From positions 905,501 to 969,500 of the forward strand of contig NC_090985.1 in the NCBI RefSeq assembly GCF_041146395.1: a stretch of 64,000 nt of DNA, given 5' to 3'. Source of the stretch: Eulemur rufifrons (Eukaryota; Chordata; Mammalia; Primates; Lemuridae). This document shows, one piece after another, positions 1 through 14,836 of this stretch (its first letter is position 1; the number at the start of each line of letters is the position of its first letter). Position numbers and translations under genes: made by a program. The notes beneath the pieces are model-generated. The model had not been told where the DNA came from and did not search any database. It saw nothing but the letters and a program-made list of their open reading frames with translations.

Positions 1-1734
1 TTCTGCTTCTCCGCACACGCGGCGGCCCACACATGCAGCCTCGCAGTGCCCAACACTGCAGTTGTTACAGTCGGCTCATGGTCACTGGCGTCTCGCAGTC
101 TCAACTTCAAATCCCACCTGAGGTCGAGTCGGCCAAGCACATGGGGCAGATCGAAGAGTGTGAACTCGTCAGCCCACTGGGTGGGGTAGACGCTGGAAAG
201 AAGGGGTTACTGTAGCTTGCAAGAAATCTCCAGAGAGTCACCCCCTGGTCTCTGAATGGCCATGGAGAAGCCACTTCTTCAATCTTGGCTTTGGTTTCCT
301 CATCTGCAAAATGGGGGAGAACCTTCTTGAAGGGGGAGCATTTTATGGTTCAAGGAAGGCAGTTGGCATCAGTCTGGGGCGGAAACATACATCTCAATAC
401 CTGCTTTGGCTGTAAAACCCTGGGGAGCAGGAATGAAGGAAAATGAACAGTGGGGCAGAGTAGGGGGAGAGAAACACAAGGGCGTTGGTCACTGAGCTGG
501 CCGCAGCTTCGCAAACACAAGCGCGCCGGTCGCTCAGTCAGGGGCAATTTGTACAGTCGCTTGCACCGTGGAACAGGCAGCCGGGTGGAGGGAAGAGCCC
601 ACCTGACACCTTCCCCATCCCCGGTTTCCTACCGGTCAGCGTCTGCTCTACAGAGGGCCACCTGCCCCACCCTTCCGAGCTGAGTGGCCTGCTCTCCCCA
701 GGCAGCTGCTGGGGAAAGTCAGGCCAGGGCCAGCCTCTCCCGGTCAGCCGAAGCCATTTGCAGCAGTGGCAGCAGCCGCAGAGACCTGACTCCGAGACTG
801 TGGGAAAGGTTTGCCTTTGCTAAGGCCACCGGGCAAGGCCAGGCCAGTGGCCCGTGCTCAGAGACGGGGACGGACACGTGGCGGAGCGAGTCTGGGGTGC
901 GGCAGGAAGTGCGTCTGCTGTCATTTGTCGGCTGTTGTTGACCCGCCGTGCAAACCACAGTCTTTCAAACCCGGCACTGGGAAAGGAGAAGGGCGCGTTA
1001 GACGCTGCCTGCCAGCCGTCACTGCTGGGCCGGCACATTTCAGCCAGGCTGCAAGGGCGAGGTGAGCACCTGGTTCTGTCCTCAGATGAAGGTCTCACGT
1101 TTTCCTTGTTTAAGGAATGCAGCTGGGAGGCCCGTGGTGAAAAACTGGTGATAGACAACTTGCCAGATAGCTCACTGGGCACCTGGAGTGTCGTGTCTGT
1201 GCGTGGGTCGACACTACAGGCCACAGAAGGCACGTGGATGCCTCGCCTCCAAGCTGCTCCCTGGTAGCACTGAGGGGACTTGATTACGGACGAGCCCCAA
1301 GCACAGGGGAGGAGGTGGCCGCCGATTCCAAGTGAGGGAGGAAAGTGGCCTCCTTGACAAGCCGTCTGGTGTCCTCCCTGCCCTTCCTCTCTGTCCCGCC
1401 CTCCCCGTCTCCCGTGCCCTTGACTTTGAGGCAGACGGAAGCTGTGTGGTTTGCAGCACACACAGCATGAAAGGGAACACAATTGTCCATCCTTCCTCCC
1501 TCCCACCTTCCTCTGCTTCTCCTCTTTCTCCTCTCCCCCACCGTGTCCTGCATCCTGCTTTCCAAGTAGCTGTCGCACAGCTGAAAGGGACAGACAGAAT
1601 TCCGCCCCAGGAGCTCCGAGTTCCGTGGGGGAGGCTGGCCCGGATGAGTTGTAAGATCCACACTCCAACAGAGAACGCTGCAGAGTGTCAAGGAACCCGG
1701 AGGATGCAGCGTGCAGTTCTTTCTTCTGGCATGC
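1..1734. other. Non-coding, mostly unique sequence
   Basis: No gene was recognised. A possible MIR remnant lies near 280-320 (TTTCCTCATCTGCAAAATGG). The open frames here overlap on both strands and have no recognisable protein features. Confidence 0.5.
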
Positions 1735-1736
1735 TG

Positions 1737-2085
1737 TGTTGTGTCCATGTGTGCACATGTGTGTGTGTTGTGTGTGGTGTGTGCATGTGCATGTGTGCGT
1801 GTATGCATATGTGTGTTGTGTGTGCATGTGTGCACATGTGTGTGTTGTGTGTGGTGTGTGCATGTGTGCGTGTACGTGTTGTATGTGCATTTGTGTCCAT
1901 GTGTACGTGTGAATGTGCATGTGTGTGTGGGAGTGTATGTGTGTATTGTGTGCTTGTGCATGCGTGTGCATGTGTGTGTGTGCGCTGTGTTGCGTGTGCA
2001 TGTGTGTGCATGTATGTGCTGTGTTGTATGTGCGTGTGTGTGCTGTGTTGTATGTGCACGTGTGTGTGCGTGCATGAGTGTAAGA
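1737..2085. repeat. Degenerate TG/CA microsatellite, about 350 bp
   Basis: Alternating GT with GTGTGCATG interruptions. Long open frames on both strands here (Cys/Val/Met on one, His/Thr on the other) are translation of the repeat, not genes. Confidence 0.95.
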
Positions 2086-2109
2086 GAGAGAGGGGAACAC
2101 AAAGCCGGT

Positions 2110-2240
2110 GCACAGTTAGTATTCCAGGGTATGGATATACTATAATTTCTTTGTCTATTTTCTTCGTGATGGGTTGTTTCCAGTTTTCACCTTTTATGAA
2201 CAGTGCTGTTGTTTTTTGATACACATATTAATTAGTAATC
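2110..2240 (-). mobile_element. Old L1 fragment (3' region, antisense)
   Basis: Shows the L1M phrase GGGTTGTTTCCAGTTTTCACC followed by TATGAACAGTGCTGTTG, typical of antisense L1 3' sequence. It probably belongs with the piece at 2,845-2,960. Confidence 0.55.
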
Positions 2241-2244
2241 AATC

Positions 2245-2620
2245 GCAGTGAGCAAACCATCCCTTAATGAGCAGCTTAAAACAATAATCACTTATTTGCT
2301 GATTATCTTTGCAATTTGGCCCAGACTGTGGGTGTGTCTTCTGGTGTCACCCGGGCTCCCCCAGGCAGTCGCAGTCATCTGGGGGCAGCTGGCGCTGGGT
2401 CCGCTAGGACGGTCTCACTCATGTTCTAGCAGGTGGCCGGGCCACCAGCTGGAACTCCAGCCCTTCTGGTGGGTGACCCAGACTTCTTTACAAGCAGCGG
2501 TTCCAAGAGAGCAAGCTGGGAAGCCACAAGATCTGCTGAGGCTTTGCTTCAAAAGTCACTTTTGCCACTTTATTGGCCAAAGCAAGTCACAAGGCGACTC
2601 CTTGCAGACGAGCCGTGATC
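2245..2620 (+). repeat. Ancient dispersed repeat, family not identified
   Basis: Phrases such as AGCAGCTTAAAACAATAATCACTTATT, GCAGTCATCTGGGGGCAGCT, CCAAGAGAGCAAGCTGGGAAG and CACTTTTGCCACTTTATTGG recur in a common mammalian interspersed repeat. I could not assign the class reliably. Confidence 0.4.
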
Positions 2621-2844
2621 GGGGGGCTCCGTGGCCATGTTGTCCACGCTGGCTGTGGCATTGCTGGGCCAGCACCAGCTTCAGGTCAGTTTCGTGGCCC
2701 CAGTTTATACCCAGAACAGGTTCCTGTTGCTTCTCTTCCAGCCCTTCTCTGTCTCATCCCAGCCTTAGTACCCTGGGTCAGTCTAATTTTAGCCACTCTG
2801 GTGGGGGCATAGTGTGAGCTTGCTGTGCTTTAACTTCGTTTTCC

Positions 2845-2960
2845 TGGAGTACTAACGAGGCCAGTGTCTTTTTATGTGCTTATTGGTCATTTGTGTATCC
2901 TCTTTGGGAGGAAGTGATTTGTGGGCGTTCTTTATATAGTCTGTGGTGAGTCACTGCAAA
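2845..2960 (-). mobile_element. Old L1 fragment (antisense)
   Basis: The phrase TCTTTTTATGTGCTTATTGG, then TTGTGTATCCTCTTTGGGAG and GTTCTTTATATAGTCTG, matches the familiar antisense end of L1M elements. Confidence 0.6.
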
Positions 2961-3405
2961 TTCACCCGCGTCTCCCTCCACGATCTGAGTGATTTTCCTC
3001 TTGATGACAAAGGAACCTGCGTCTGGGCTGAGGTTTGGGGGCTGACGAATAATTGGGGAGAGCAGGAGCCGTAGAGTTGGGAAGCGCACAGCGCCGAGAG
3101 GAGAGAACTACAAAGTGGTGCATCTGGGAGGTAACGAGATTTCCAGGTGGAGAGTGAGAAGGTGGGGGCAGCAGGGACCGTGCTGGAGAGGGGGAGGGGA
3201 CGGCAGGGGAGGGACCCCTCAGCGGAGTCGGGGGAGGCGTGTTTTCACCTTTGCCTTTGTGCAGCGCTTGCGTTCTGCTTCAAGTCTCTGGAGCTTGGAG
3301 CCGGGTGAGCTCACCGGTGCCCGCGCCTCCAACACATCAGTCACTGGAGGACCACAGAGGAGAGAAAGGGATGAAAATGAAGGGGGAGAGGACAGAGAAA
3401 GGCCA

Positions 3406-3406
3406 C

Positions 3407-3437
<31 letters not shown>

Positions 3438-3452
3438 GCACACACACGCATA
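3406..3452. repeat. (CA)n microsatellite
   Basis: A short (CT)n run leading into about 20 CA dinucleotides with two CG interruptions. Confidence 0.95.
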
Positions 3453-6601
<3,149 letters not shown>

Positions 6602-7005
6602 AAGCTTTCACAAAGCTTTTTTTTTTTAATCTCTGCAGGTTATGGAAGGGACGGAGATCGCTGGCCCAGCACAGCCGTGCGGGCTCTCTGCTTCCGGAAC
6701 GCCCCGCCATGCGGGTGTGCGGCCACGGCAGCGGCCACGGGAGCAGGACGCCGCTGACGCCTGACATAATCCCCCGGTTTCAGAGGCTGATTTGGAAAGA
6801 GCTCGGGATAATTGGTTTGGGAGATGAATTTTAAAAATTCTCTAAAGGAAGAAAATCTTTGGAGTTTGAAGGTGACGCAGCAAGTCCAGTGATCTGAGCT
6901 GTGGACGCCGGTAGTTTTCTACCAGACAGAAAACAAGTATTTAAATCACAAGCTGGTATCTGGAGTATGTAATTTGTAATAAATCTATAAAGTGCCTACG
7001 TAGAG
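6602..7005 (+). other. ANKRD34C: ANKRD34C 3' UTR, minimal form
   Basis: Non-coding sequence after the stop, containing a T9 run at 6,618-6,627 and a canonical AATAAA at 6,978-6,983. Cleavage would be expected at about 6,995-7,010. A longer 3' UTR using a downstream site cannot be excluded from sequence alone. Confidence 0.5.
6978..6983 (+). terminator. ANKRD34C: Candidate ANKRD34C poly(A) signal AATAAA
   Basis: Canonical hexamer 377 bases after the stop codon, in AT-rich context. It is the first canonical + strand signal downstream of the CDS. Confidence 0.5.
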
Positions 7006-7930
7006 AAAGAGGTTTAACATTTGTTAGAATGTGCAAAAGCTCAAAACCAGCCCCTCCGCCACTAAGTCTGGGTGTCTGGGCCTGTTTGACGGGGCAGGCA
7101 CAGCAGTCCCCGTCACAGTGGTTCTGGCCGGTGGGTCCTGGGTCTGACTGTGCCAGGGCACTGCCAGGCGGGACACGGCCAGGGTCGTCCAGCCCTGGGT
7201 GACAGGCTTTGCTCACATGCTGGTTTGCGTGTGCTGTGAGTACCCAGATGCCGCGTCTACACGGCCACATTCGGATGTGTCACGGCGCTGGTGCCTGGGA
7301 GATGAATCTTGCTCCCGAAGTGAAACGTGTCCCCTGCCCTGACACAGGACACAGGCTCTGCGTTGAGATCTTGTGACAACAGTCCAGGTTACTGGTCTGG
7401 AGTCGGACTCGACACAATTACAGAATAGACCTGTAAGCAGCATTTCCCGATTATTCGTAAAACTCTGTGAGATCTACCGAAACCAGAATGGGCACCGAGG
7501 GTGGGGCGTGCAGAGAGTAAAGGGGACACGGGTTGCTCTCAGGCTAGGAGCAGTGGGGACCGTTTCACTCCGCAGCCTGCAAAGTTTAGGGAAGGCAAAC
7601 TCATTTCCCCTCCAGTTATCTGGGTGATCCGAGAAAAACCTGACTCTTCTCTGCCTGAATTATTGAGGTAACGGGAGATTGGCAGAGACGGCCGGCACAA
7701 GCCTCTCCAGCCACTCTGGACAAACTCGGGAGGGGCAGCAGAGGCTTAGCACACTTGGGATGATGTAGCCACATTTTAGATGAATATATTCTTGGATTTT
7801 TCCCGTTTATTTTTTCTCTCCTGTTAATGAAACGTACGTGCTCTGTGGTTAGAGGTTCAGCACTTCCCGGGGCCAGCATCCTGCAGGGGAGGAGCGAAGG
7901 CTGCATCCACAGGTTTGCGTCTGCACCCCG
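7006..7930. other. Intergenic, nothing recognised
   Basis: Mixed-composition sequence between ANKRD34C and TMED3 without recognisable genes or clear repeats. Confidence 0.4.
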
Positions 7931-7939
7931 ATTTCACGT

Positions 7940-8095
7940 TGACCAGCTTGGGGACCGCAGGGCGGTAGCTTAGTTTCTCCGAGCCTCTCTCCCTCCTGTG
8001 TACAACGGAGAGAGAGATGCTGTTCCCGCAAGGTTGTGGTGGGGGTTAAATGATGCCGTGTATGACAGTGCCCGCTGCGGTGCCTGGCAGGAGAG
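7940..8095 (+). repeat. MIR element
   Basis: Order of MIR landmarks: a TTAGTTTCTCCGAGCC-like cytosine-rich core, then GTTGTGGTGGGGGTTAAATGAT and TGCCTGGCA. Confidence 0.65.
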
Positions 8096-8394
8096 AAGTC
8101 TCTGGATGAGAGGCAGCTAATTTTAATTTATTTCTTGAGATCTCCGAAGCAATATCTCAGACAACACACCTTACACAAAATGGAATAAAGTCTAGGTGAA
8201 AACTTCAAGTGTCTCCTTGAAATTCCCACTGGTTTTATAACTATTCATCTCTAAACTCATTTATAAAGTAAAAAAATACTGCCAGGTAAGCCCTACATAT
8301 TATACCATTTCTGTAAATGATATAGCTAGAAATTTATCTGAATATCCCAGCGTGTTATAAACAAAACAAAATGCTTATTTTTAAAGGATTCCTT

Positions 8395-8600
8395 TGGGGC
8401 AGGCTCTTGTTCAGCCTCAGCACTATGACATTCAGGGCTGGCTCGTTCCTGTCTTGGGGACCCTCTGTCCTGTGGGGTGTCGGGTGTTTGGCGGCATCTC
8501 TGGGCTCCGCCCACTAGAGGGCAGTAGCACCTCCCCCAGCAGTGGCCACCAAACATGTCTCCAGACACGGCCAGGTGGCTCCTGGGGACAGTGTCACCTC
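8395..8600 (-). mobile_element. MER20 (hAT-Charlie MITE), degenerate
   Basis: The recognisable run of MER20 landmarks in antisense is CAGCACTATGACATTC, GGCGGCATCTCTGGGCTC, CCCACTAGAGGGCAGTAGCA and ATGTCTCCAGACA. The ends are diverged. MER20 is a non-autonomous DNA transposon of placental mammals that has been co-opted as regulatory sequence in some tissues. Confidence 0.8.
8511..8525 (+). promoter_or_regulatory. CTCF-type motif inside MER20
   Basis: CCACTAGAGGGCAGT fits CCASYAGRKGGCRSY at every position. It derives from the conserved middle of MER20 and lies between ANKRD34C and TMED3, in the same orientation as the motif in the TMED3 3' UTR. Confidence 0.45.
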
Positions 8601-9432
8601 AGATGGTCTCCACCTCGCTGGAACTAGTTTGTACGTAATGGAGATGCGTCAAGAGCAACAGAGCCGTGTGGCGGTGCAGACGCTGGCTGGCCAGCTAGAC
8701 GCTGCCACTCAGAGTCACAATTCGAATTGTGCTTTAGCAAGACGACCAACGGATACCAGCATGCGCCTTCGGGGTTCTCGGCGAACACGCTCAAACGTGA
8801 GGGCTCGTGGTCTCGTACTTTGCAGGAAGGAAAGGGGATGAGAAGAAAAGCACACAAGCTGGAGAAATCTCCAGCTCACACACTTGGTTGGGTGCGGACG
8901 GACCCACACTTTTCAGGACCACCTGGTCAGCTGTGGCCTTCGCATGGCCCCCTCTAGACAGAACCTTCTCTCACCACTGCTTGACGACTCGTTAGCTGAA
9001 TTAGACTGTCCCAAACTAGTACAATAGCCAAAATACTTTACCATGGGTTATGCATAAGTAAGCAATTTTGTCCATGTCAGTGAACCTCACAAGAATGCTT
9101 TTTTTAAAAGCACATTTTAGATTCAAACATGCTTCCTAGACCAGAGGTTAGCTTGTCCTTTTGGAATTCTAGAATCACTATATAAATTAACTGCAAACTA
9201 TAGTTTCAATAATCCACCTACTTAAGATTCTCTGGGCTGTTTAACAAAACATATTACAGAATGTGAGCCTAAAGTTTAGAGTCTGGAACTTTCATTTAAT
9301 TTCTAGACAATCCAAAAAAATTGTTTTAAAAATAAACAAAAAAACCCATTGTCAATTCTCTTAGAACGTCACCAGGTGAACGGCACCTTGCAAATGCAGG
9401 TGCTGTCTGGCCTCCCCTGTGTGTGTCGGTGC

Positions 9433-9488
9433 CTCGGACCTGCCGTGCGCTGCTCGGACCGGACCTGCCGTGCGCTGCTCGGACCGGC
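9433..9488. repeat. Two-copy 27-bp tandem duplication
   Basis: A unit containing GGACCTGCCGTGCGCTGCTC occurs twice in direct tandem with no mismatch. Confidence 0.85.
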
Positions 9489-11688
9489 GCCCCACGGCGC
9501 CCTGCCCCCGTCTCCAGCTGCCGACGTGCTCACAGACGTCTCGAAAGTCATGTAATGCAACTATTTGGATGTTCCTAATGTGTCAATAAAAGATCTACTG
9601 CAATCCTTCAGTAGTATTTCCCAGTTTTCTCAGTGAAGCCTCAATTATAAATACTGCCTTTTCCTTAAGATGGAATTGACATGACTGCCTAATAACATCC
9701 AATATTTTATCGGCACATAATTTTAAAAATTAAGTTGTAATCACACGGGTCTAACGGGGCCTCTCTCTTGGTTTGAAAGCGCCACGCACAATGAGCGAGG
9801 AGGAGCGTCGCCACGGCGAGCGCAGTTTCCCCACTCGGCCCTGCCGCTCCGGCCCCCTCAGGGCTGCCCCTGCCGTGGGCTGGTGGCGGGAACTCACAGT
9901 CGCTGGGTGTCCTTCCTCGGCCCTGTTTCCTACGCTGGTGAGTGTCCCTAAGCCGGTTCCCAGCAGCCCTCACTGGGGGCCGCAGCATGAAACGACCCGG
10001 CTGGAAGGTCTCAGTGGCCTCGTGAGCTCAGCGCTCTGTGCTGCAAGCTCTGCCGGTCCCCGTCCTCTGGGCAGTGCCACCCCTCACCCCTGGGTTCTCC
10101 CCGAGACCACCGGAGTGAAGTTCAGTTAACAAAACCACACAGGGACTAGTTTCAGCACGTCCTTTCCCCACTTCTGATTTTAGGAAAGAGACGATGATAT
10201 TGTTTCCAAATCCTCGGAGGAGAGATTGCAAGGGACCGCCCTGAAGAAGAACATGTTGGCGGGGGGGAGAGAAACGAAGAGCGATGAGGCCATGTGGCCG
10301 ACCTGGGACGAGGGAGTGGATTCCCAAGATTGACAAAAGACTTAGAAGTTTGCTGTCCCCTGAGTGGAACTCGCCCCCTTCCAGAGAGAAACCTTGGAGA
10401 GGCCACGTGGTGTGTGGTGGGCTGGGCCTGGGTCTGCGAGGCAGGAAGGCATCCGAGTCACCTGCTTGGACGCAACCTTGCAGCTTAGACACCGACATTA
10501 ATAACCACAGCAGCCTGGTTACTAACCTCATGGAATCGAGGGCTTCCCGAAGCTGAGTGCTCTGAACGGCCGCCGACCTCACGGAGCAGAGGGGCATTCC
10601 ACAGTGACTGGGATGGACTTTCTTGTCATCTTTGTAGAAAGGGGAAGGGACAAGGATCAATTTAAATTTTATTTAGAGAAGTAGAGAAAGTAAAGGCATT
10701 TCTTAGATGTAAAGGTCATGTATGGAAATTCACAGCACTCCGTGTCCTCCAGTCCGAATTGCAAAACGGTGTGCGGACAAGCGGGACGGCGATGGCGGGT
10801 CTGCGCTCCAGTTCGCCTGTGGAGGGACCTTAGCAGCAAGGGAGGGGCCCAGGACGCGGGAGGAGGCCGTGCGATCAGTCGTCACACCTGAGCCGCCGCG
10901 CAGGTGAAAGAGCCGACAGTTGGCACCTGGCCTCCCCGGCTGGCGGCGGGTCTGTGGTCCAACCCAGCAGACTGACCGGGGAAGGGGGTCTTCTGGAATC
11001 AGAGTCGAGATCTAGCGGTGCTCCCCGGGGAGGAGGGAAGTCCTCGTGGATGAGGACTGGGGGGAAGTGGAAGAGAAGAGGTCGCGATCCTGACCACGTG
11101 ATCCCGTCCAAACACACAACCCAGTGAGAGAAGCCGCCGGGACCCCCCTGGAGCCGGCTGTCTCCTCTGGCCGACGTCCACACGGCAGGACGGACCCGAA
11201 TCACAGATCTCCTGTCTCGGGCAGGAGAGATTTCTCATGTGGTGAGAGGTAAGTGTTTAATGTTTTATTGTCACACTACAATTTAGTAAGTGTCTCATCC
11301 TCCTGTGTGTTTTTTTGCTGCAGGGGGCACTGTTGGTGGCCTGCTCGGTTTGACTCCTTCCTGCTCCTCCTTCCTGCCAGGTCCCCCCTTAGCTCATGGG
11401 GCCACCTAGAGCTTTAGGAGCCCTTTGACCCGAGGGAAGCGGGTCCCCTCCCCCGCTTGGAGAGCAGCGCTGGCTGGCGGGAGTCAGGTGGCCACGGGTG
11501 GACGGGTGACGGGCACACGCCGTCAGCACCTGGCCGGACCTGCTCAAGGCCTTTGCCCAGAGACGGGCGCGTGACCCGTGTCAGACCAGCCCGAGGGAAG
11601 GTGCATCCCAGGGCACAGGCCAGGCTTTCTCCGCCTTCCGCCGGACACGGCCACATGAACCCGCTGTTTGCTTATCTGTTGTTTGTCC

Positions 11689-11732
11689 CGACAACCTCGA
11701 CAACCTCGACAACCTCGACAACCTCGACAAAG
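11689..11732. repeat. 9-bp tandem repeat (CAACCTCGA)n
   Basis: Four to five perfect copies of CAACCTCGA, flanked by unique sequence. Confidence 0.95.
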
Positions 11733-12469
11733 GAGGAGTCGAGGCCAAGAGCAAAGCAGGGAGGGCAGGGCCAGGAGAGGAGTGCGGGGAGGGGACCTCC
11801 TGCTGTGCAAAGTAGCACCTTCCATTCTGGTGTCCTTTCATCTAGTTGCAGTTGGTTTTTCGTTTACTTAAAATCAAAGACGTCCTTATATCACTCACTG
11901 ACTTGAAATGTCATCTGTATAATATGCTAAATTCTTTATTTTAAAATTCTTGAGTCTGTTTCTGAACTCCCCATCCCGCCCCACCCTGTTCTTTCAGTTC
12001 TGCAGCATCCCACCCACGTGCTTATCTTTCTGCACCAGGGTTGGAACGCGCCGCTTATTATCACAGAGATTTACTCATTTCGCAAATCGTGGGTCGAGGC
12101 CACTCTCAATTCTCTTCATTGGAAAAACTGTTTCTTAAAATCATTTCATTAAGTAGTAAACTTGTACTGCGGTTATGATTGGGATTCTACAACATTGTTT
12201 AGTTATCTTTTAAAAGATCTTTTAATCTAGAGACATGAATTGTTGCTCGAAAAATACAAATTAAATTCATCTTAATCACTCATTGAAGCATTTAGTTTTC
12301 TGCATGGAGACCTCACACCTTTCTTTTTCATCCTATTTTATACATTTGTGTTGCTACTGCGAAGATGACACCCTTTCCCACACCATCAGACACTGCTCGT
12401 GTGTGGCAAGACTAGATTTTCCTTAACGTGATTACAGGGAAAATACCCATCAGATTTTTCTTTAAGAAC

Positions 12470-12815
12470 GACAAAGGATTCTATAATTCATATGGAAGAG
12501 CAAAGAGCTGAAAATAGTAAGATAAATTTGAGGATCAATAACAAGATTGGGAGGATTATGGCACCAGAAGACAAGATTTTTTATGTTATGATAATTAAAA
12601 TAGTGTGATAAAATGCAGTAATAGGTGAACTGATCCACAGAAACAGGACAAAGGGCCCAGAATAGGACCTCACAGAGAGGGAGATTTTAGGTGTGAGAGA
12701 GGTCACGTTGTAGATTAATCAATGCTGCTGGGGCAATTTGTTTTTGATATGAAAGAAAAGTAAAACTGGATCCTTATTTCATAGCATACATCTTAAAATC
12801 TAAATGAAAAAATCA
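12470..12815 (+). mobile_element. Old L1 ORF2 3' fragment (sense)
   Basis: Degenerate L1 ORF2 text in sense: ATTCATATGGAAGAGCAAAG, a GGAGGATTATGGCACC-like motif, AATGCTGCTGGGGCAATTTG, then AAACTGGATCCTTATTTCAT. The frame is broken. It abuts an L1 fragment of opposite orientation. Confidence 0.7.
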
Positions 12816-13300
12816 AGACTAATATTTTGATTATGACTTTTTGCATTTGTACTCATGAATTGTGCTGCTATAAACACTTGAGTGCAGACGTCTTTATTAC
12901 AGAATGTATTTTTTCCCTTTGGGTAGATGCCCAGTAATGGGATTGCTGGATCAAATGGTAGATCTACTTGTATCTGTTTACAGCATCTCCACATTGCTTT
13001 CCACAGATGTTGCACTAGTTTGCAGTGTAGGAGAGTTCCTGTCTCTCTGCATCCACGCCAACGTTTATTGTCTTGGGACTTTGTGATAAGGGCCATTCTC
13101 ACTGGGGCTAAGTGATATCTCATTGTGGTTTTGATTTGCATTTCCCTGATGATTAGAGATGTTGAGCAATTTTTTTTTTTTATATGTTTGCTGGCCATTC
13201 TTCTGTCTTCTTTTGCAAAGTTTCTGTTCATGTCCTTTGCCCACTTTTTAATGGGGTTGTTTGATTTTTTCTTGCTGACTTTCCTGAGTTCTAAGTAGAC
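12816..13300 (-). mobile_element. L1 ORF2 C-terminal fragment (antisense)
   Basis: The minus strand encodes a recognisable L1 ORF2p C-terminal stretch, including [13 protein letters not shown] and [12 protein letters not shown]. On the + strand it reads as CCCAGTAATGGGATTGCTGG and CATTTCCCTGATGATTAGAG. Stops and frame breaks make it a fossil. This is the best-preserved L1 coding relic in the window. Confidence 0.9.
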
Positions 13301-13797
13301 TCTAGTTCATGTTGGTGAACTGCTGTGTTTAAATTCCAAAAGGAAGCGGTTATGATAACGCATGTCTGACCTCCATCCCTGTCATCCACCACGACTGGGA
13401 ACTCATTTTAAGGGTTTTTATTTCTAATTTCTTTCTCTCGCCTTACCTCTCCGCCTGCAACTTCCGGAACAACGTTGAACAGCAGCTGTGACAGCAGGGT
13501 TCATGCCTTCCTCCCAGTTTCAAAGAAACAATTTTGATGTTTATCATTAATCATGAGGTTTGCTCCAGGCTTTTTATAGGTATTTTCACAACAGCATCCT
13601 AAGTGGTTGGTTGTTCACCTGCGTCTGCTTGAACCTGCTTGAACATCTTTGGGGATGAAAAATTTATAACACCCCCCTGCTCATTCTTTGTTTTGAAAGC
13701 TCTGGCTCCAGAAAGTCATTCCTCGCGTTGAGCTGAAACACGCCCCAGTGTCAGATTCACGCTTTGGCCCAAGTGTTGTTACGTGGAGCATGTAGGA
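13301..13797. other. Intergenic, nothing firm
   Basis: The sequence around 13,440-13,600 has L1-like AT-rich text (TGAACAGCAGCTGTGACAGC and similar). I cannot delimit an element. Confidence 0.3.
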
Positions 13798-13943
13798 TAA
13801 ATGTCCCCCGGGTCTGATTGGTGGGACGTGTGGGGTGAATGTCCCCCGGGTCTGAGTGGTGGGATGTGTAGGATGAATGTCCCCCAGGGTCTGATTGGTG
13901 GGACGTGTGGGGTGAATGTCCCCTGGGTCTGAGCGGTGTGGGG
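13798..13943. repeat. 38-bp minisatellite, about four copies
   Basis: ATGTCCCC recurs at 13,801, 13,839, 13,877 and 13,916 (spacing 38, 38, 39). Units differ at a few positions and alternate in pattern: copies 1 and 3 share GATTGG, while 2 and 4 have GAGTGG or GAGCGG. This suggests an original two-unit duplication. Confidence 0.95.
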
Positions 13944-14635
13944 TGATGTCCTCCGAGGTTGGGCGGTGGGAGCGCAGGCCGCTGCCACACACACTGGCGT
14001 GTGAACCGCGCACACGCGCCAGCCCAGGCCCACAAGGGCAGCAGGATTCTTTGCCGAAGTTCGGGTCCCCGCGTCTCCGGGAAAATTCCTTCTCCGTTAT
14101 CGACACCAGTCTGCGTCTTCTCTGTTGATCGGGTCACGGCGAACGCAAACCGCGCAGAACCCCACGGGGAGGACTAGTCACAAGTCTCAGGTCGGCGGCC
14201 GCGGATAAGACGGCGCGTCGGTGTCACCTGCTTCCAGCTTTTGCGAAGCCAAAGTGAAAAAACGACGGTTTTGCGAGAAATGGGTCCCGACGGCCAAAGC
14301 AGCCGAAATCGCCGAGGGCGAGACGCGACTCGCACCTTCTCGAGCGCGTTCGCGCGTGTCCCTCCCAGGGCCCGTGTCGCCGTCCCCGTCCCCGCCCCGC
14401 ACACTTTCGACGTCGGGGAGGGCGGGGAACGAGGAAGGGGCGTCCGCTGGGTCCGCTCGCCCACGAGTGACGCGGGCGCACCCGCTGCCGGGCTCGGGAC
14501 CGGCGCTCGGAGAGGCGGGACCGCGGCCGCGGGCGAGCGGAGCCCACGCGGGGAGGTGGCCGCGCCGGCGCAGGAGGTCCGGGGGGCGTGTCCGGGTCCC
14601 CGCCGGCAGCGGCGCCAACCCTGCCCCCCAGCCAG

Positions 14636-14647
14636 TGCGCACGCGCG
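14636..14647. promoter_or_regulatory. NRF1 binding motif in the TMED3 promoter
   Basis: TGCGCACGCGCG matches the NRF1 consensus (YGCGCAYGCGCR) at all positions. It sits in the CpG island 190 bases before the ATG and abuts a GC box. Binding is inferred from the motif only. Confidence 0.65.
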
Positions 14648-14836
14648 GGGCGGAGACCCGGCCACCCCGAGCGCGGCTGCGCGCGGAGCCGCCCGCCCTC
14701 CCGGAAGCGCCCGCCGGCTCGCGCCACGTCGGTCCCTGCACGTCCCGCCGGGTTCGCGCAGCCGCCGCCCCAGCCCGGGAGGGCGGAGCGCCAGGGCCGC
14801 GGCCCAGCGAGCGGAGCGGACCGGACCGGGAGCGCC

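Larger units (their letters stand above)
8601..12460. other. Intergenic, mostly unique
   Basis: No gene was recognised. Includes an AT-rich block (9,000-9,350), a 27-bp sequence present twice (9,430-9,488) and a 9-bp tandem repeat (11,689-11,732). GC-rich patches at 9,780-10,100 and 10,750-11,200 lack recognisable coding features. Confidence 0.4.

Noticed and set aside
820..2102. 426-aa minus-strand frame with His/Thr repeats
   Set aside because: The N-terminal half is the TG/CA microsatellite, and the rest shows no family features and overlaps open frames on the other strand.
12904..13115. + strand frames of 60-62 aa
   Set aside because: They are antisense readings of an L1 ORF2 fragment encoded on the minus strand.
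14588..14836. 83-codon in-frame N-terminal extension of TMED3
   Set aside because: It would place the signal peptide internally, is CpG-island composition, and p24 proteins begin with the signal peptide. The ATG at 14,837 has a good context.
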